This document shows, in pieces, positions 5,726 through 7,108 of a stretch of DNA of 7,108 nucleotides. Position numbers and translations under genes: made by a program. This DNA is from Candidatus Bathyarchaeota archaeon (GTDB lineage: Archaea > Thermoproteota > Bathyarchaeia > Hecatellales > Hecatellaceae): NCBI GenBank assembly GCA_030669485.1, contig DAOVDL010000031.1, forward strand, positions 1 through 7,108. Reading direction: 5' to 3'. Positions within the stretch are counted from its first letter, which is position 1, and the number at the start of each line of letters is the position of its first letter. The notes under the pieces were generated by a model. That model was not told the origin of the DNA. It did no database searches and saw nothing but the letters and a program-made list of their open reading frames with translations.

Positions 5726-6649
5726 CTAAGCTTTTATTCTCTTGGCTACATCCCTTGTCAGCTGGCCAATACCCACCATGGCGGTAGCGGTTCGTAGATC
5801 TTGATTTATTATAGCGTTAACTCGCTTTCTCACCGGTTTTTTGGGTCGGAATCCTATCCCTAGACCTGAACGCTCTAAGACAAGCAGATCAGTAGCACCG
5901 TCACCTACAGCGACGCATTCCTGAAGCTTTATGCCCTCAGCCTTGGAGATCTCCTTTAAGGCATCTAGCTTTGATTGTGCGCTAAGAATTTTGCCTTCAA
6001 ACTTGCCTGTTAGTCTGCTTTTTCTAACCAGTAGCTTGTTAGCGTAGATGTAGTCTATGCCAAGCATTTCTCCTACATAGCGGGCAAAGGTTTCGAAGCC
6101 ACCAGTGATTATTGCGGTGGTAAAGCCTGCCTCCTTTAGTTCACGTATGAATTCTTGTGCTCCTGGCGAAATACGTATCCGCTTCTTGAGAGCTTCGACC
6201 TCTGACACTCGGAGACCTTTCAGTAGGCTTACACGTTTACCCAAAGATTCTTTGAAGTCTATTTTACCATCCATTGCTAAGCGTGTTATTGCCTGCACTT
6301 TTTTCTTAACTCCTGCCAACGCCGCAAGTTCATCTATTATCTCCATATCTATGAGAGTTCCATCTAAGTCGAAAGCGACTAGCCTCTTCTTTTTAGCATA
6401 TTCCGCAGCATTCTCAACGGATACACCAGAACCCAATTCTAAACCTTTACGCTTGAGTTCTGATACAAGTTCCTTTGGCTTTACGTTCATCGTCAAAGTA
6501 TCCACTAGCATAACCATTACGAAGAGCCCGCCTAATGTCGATGCTCTGGTCTTAAGGATGTTGACATTATGCTTAGATAGAACCTTTGAAATGCCTGCAA
6601 CTATGCCTGGGCGATCCTTTCCGATGCTCGTAATCACAAGTCTATTCAT
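5726..6649 (-). CDS. serB: Phosphoserine phosphatase with an N-terminal ACT domain
   Basis: The 307-residue product joins an ACT domain (about residues 1-78; GKDRPGIVAGISKVLSKHNV is its ligand/dimer loop and first helix) to a SerB-type HAD phosphatase (about 88-295). The HAD motifs are complete: FDLDGT at 93-98 with nucleophile Asp94 and acid/base Asp96, Glu103 and Arg139 at the expected substrate-binding positions, ITGGF at 181-185 (motif II), Lys227 in SKLDAL (motif III) and GDGATDLLVLERSGLGIGF at 249-267 (motif IV). Motif IV has Thr253 where many SerB proteins have Asn, a known variation. The expected reaction is O-phospho-L-serine to serine, the last step of serine synthesis, with serine a plausible ACT ligand. 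The start is ATG at 6649, with GGGGGTG about 8 nt upstream, and it begins 4 nt after a separate ACT protein. Another phosphate monoester, such as histidinol phosphate, is possible given the HisC-like gene upstream. Confidence 0.88.
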   Translation of the reverse strand: MNRLVITSIGKDRPGIVAGISKVLSKHNVNILKTRASTLGGLFVMVMLVDTLTMNVKPKELVSELKRKGLELGSGVSVENAAEYAKKKRLVAFDLDGTLIDMEIIDELAALAGVKKKVQAITRLAMDGKIDFKESLGKRVSLLKGLRVSEVEALKKRIRISPGAQEFIRELKEAGFTTAIITGGFETFARYVGEMLGIDYIYANKLLVRKSRLTGKFEGKILSAQSKLDALKEISKAEGIKLQECVAVGDGATDLLVLERSGLGIGFRPKKPVRKRVNAIINQDLRTATAMVGIGQLTRDVAKRIKA

Positions 6650-6653
6650 CTTA

Positions 6654-6938
6654 TTAGCACCCCCTAAAGCTGTTTAAAGGATGGACGTGAACAGTTAACC
6701 CCACTCTTTCCCCCTCACGAACTAGGTGTTTTGTCAATTCACCGATATCCGCATCACATATCGGTTTAAGGAACTTGATAACAAGCGACATAATGAAGAT
6801 GCCACGTAGCACAACCTGATCCATATCCTCGACGTTTCCAGATAAGTTAGATACTATAGAACTCACTGTCGAGATCAGGCCCGGTTTATCATATCCAACC
6901 GCGACTATAACGACACCTTCTTCCTCCAATTTAGCCAT
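6654..6938 (-). CDS. Free-standing ACT-domain protein (UPF0237-like)
   Basis: The 94-residue product is essentially a single ACT domain, from VVIVAVGYDKPGLISTVSSI (about residues 9-28) through NLSGNVEDMDQVVLRGIFIMSLVIKF (about 31-56) to the last strand VGLTVHVHP. The pattern of a GxDKPG loop, helix, N-V-D-x-Q and a strand with FxMxL matches the small archaeal/bacterial UPF0237 family of ACT proteins, which are about 90 residues long. ACT domains bind small ligands, usually amino acids, and dimerise; no catalytic residues are expected. It lies 13 nt after the aminotransferase stop and 4 nt before ACT-SerB, so the three are almost certainly one transcript. That suggests a role in sensing an amino acid for this operon, possibly by pairing with the ACT domain of SerB. 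The start is ATG at 6938, directly preceded by GAGGGTGA. Confidence 0.88.
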   Translation of the reverse strand: MAKLEEEGVVIVAVGYDKPGLISTVSSIVSNLSGNVEDMDQVVLRGIFIMSLVIKFLKPICDADIGELTKHLVREGERVGLTVHVHPLNSFRGC

Positions 6939-6951
6939 TCACCCTCAATTT

Positions 6952-7108
6952 TTATGGCAAAATAGATGTTACTGTTTCAATCAGCCTTGCATTTTCATCT
7001 GATGTTCTCACAGAGAATCTAATACATTCTTTCACCATCGGCATGTCACCAAGACTTTTAGATACAATGCCTCGTTTCAACAGTTTCGTATAAAATTCTG
7101 ACGTAGAT
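6952..7108 (-). CDS. HisC-like aminotransferase, C-terminal end (cut by window edge)
   Basis: Only the last 51 residues are in the window, ending with TAA at 6954-6952. The segment TSEFYTKLLKRGIVSKSL is followed by a stretch reading CIRFSVRTSDENARLIETV, then the C-terminus. This is the typical end of class I/II PLP-dependent aminotransferases of the histidinol-phosphate aminotransferase family: the small domain, where a lysine-rich helix leads to a strand with Arg that binds the substrate carboxylate or phosphate (Arg in IRFSVRT), followed by an ENARLI helix. The PLP lysine and N-terminal residues are outside the window. HisC, an aromatic aminotransferase and threonine-phosphate decarboxylase (CobD) all end this way, so the substrate is open. 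It is the first visible gene of the operon that continues with the ACT protein and ACT-SerB. Confidence 0.75.
   Translation of the reverse strand, partial: STSEFYTKLLKRGIVSKSLGDMPMVKECIRFSVRTSDENARLIETVTSILP

Noticed and set aside
6105..6677. 190-codon open frame on the plus strand opposite the phosphatase gene
   Set aside because: It is antisense to a gene with complete ACT and HAD motifs, has a low-complexity Ser/Thr-rich composition typical of a shadow frame, and shows no recognisable domain.

Overview
The window most likely comes from an archaeon of moderate GC content. Two of the shikimate-route genes are the archaeal alternatives that start from aspartate semialdehyde: a 2-amino-3,7-dideoxy-D-threo-hept-6-ulosonate (ADTH) synthase and a 3-dehydroquinate synthase II. 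Both are of the Methanocaldococcus jannaschii type and replace DAHP synthase and AroB. The aspartate-semialdehyde dehydrogenase is also archaeal-type, and the one divergent gene has a TATA-like box at the archaeal distance from its start. A Bathyarchaeia, Thaumarchaeota or methanogen-like lineage would fit, but the sequence alone does not fix the clade.

Layout. Positions 5114 down to 1 (minus strand) hold one tightly packed operon, in transcription order: aspartate kinase, aspartate-semialdehyde dehydrogenase, ADTH synthase, 3-dehydroquinate synthase II, type I 3-dehydroquinate dehydratase and shikimate dehydrogenase (cut by the window edge). Junctions are stop/start overlaps (GTGA twice, TAATG once) or gaps of 4 to 17 nt. 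Positions 5115-5314 are a divergent intergenic region with promoter candidates on both strands and a 12-bp direct repeat. Positions 5315-5680 (plus strand) hold a single small gene of unknown function, possibly of the arcadin-1 family. Positions 7108 down to 5726 (minus strand) hold a second operon: the C-terminal end of a HisC-like aminotransferase, a free-standing ACT-domain protein, and an ACT-SerB phosphatase that converges on the small gene.

How the genes work together. The first operon reads as a linear pathway: aspartate to aspartyl phosphate to aspartate semialdehyde, then condensation to ADTH, oxidative deamination and cyclisation to 3-dehydroquinate, dehydration to 3-dehydroshikimate and reduction to shikimate. 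Aspartate semialdehyde also feeds lysine, threonine and methionine synthesis, so the kinase, which carries ACT domains, probably controls flux to both groups. The second operon is also amino-acid metabolism, probably serine (or possibly histidine) synthesis with ACT-based control.

I found no mobile element, CRISPR array, tRNA or rRNA, and no gene-free stretch longer than about 200 bases. Most of the window is well-understood metabolism; the less explained parts are the small plus-strand gene, the repeat-bearing intergenic region and the split ACT/ACT-SerB pair.
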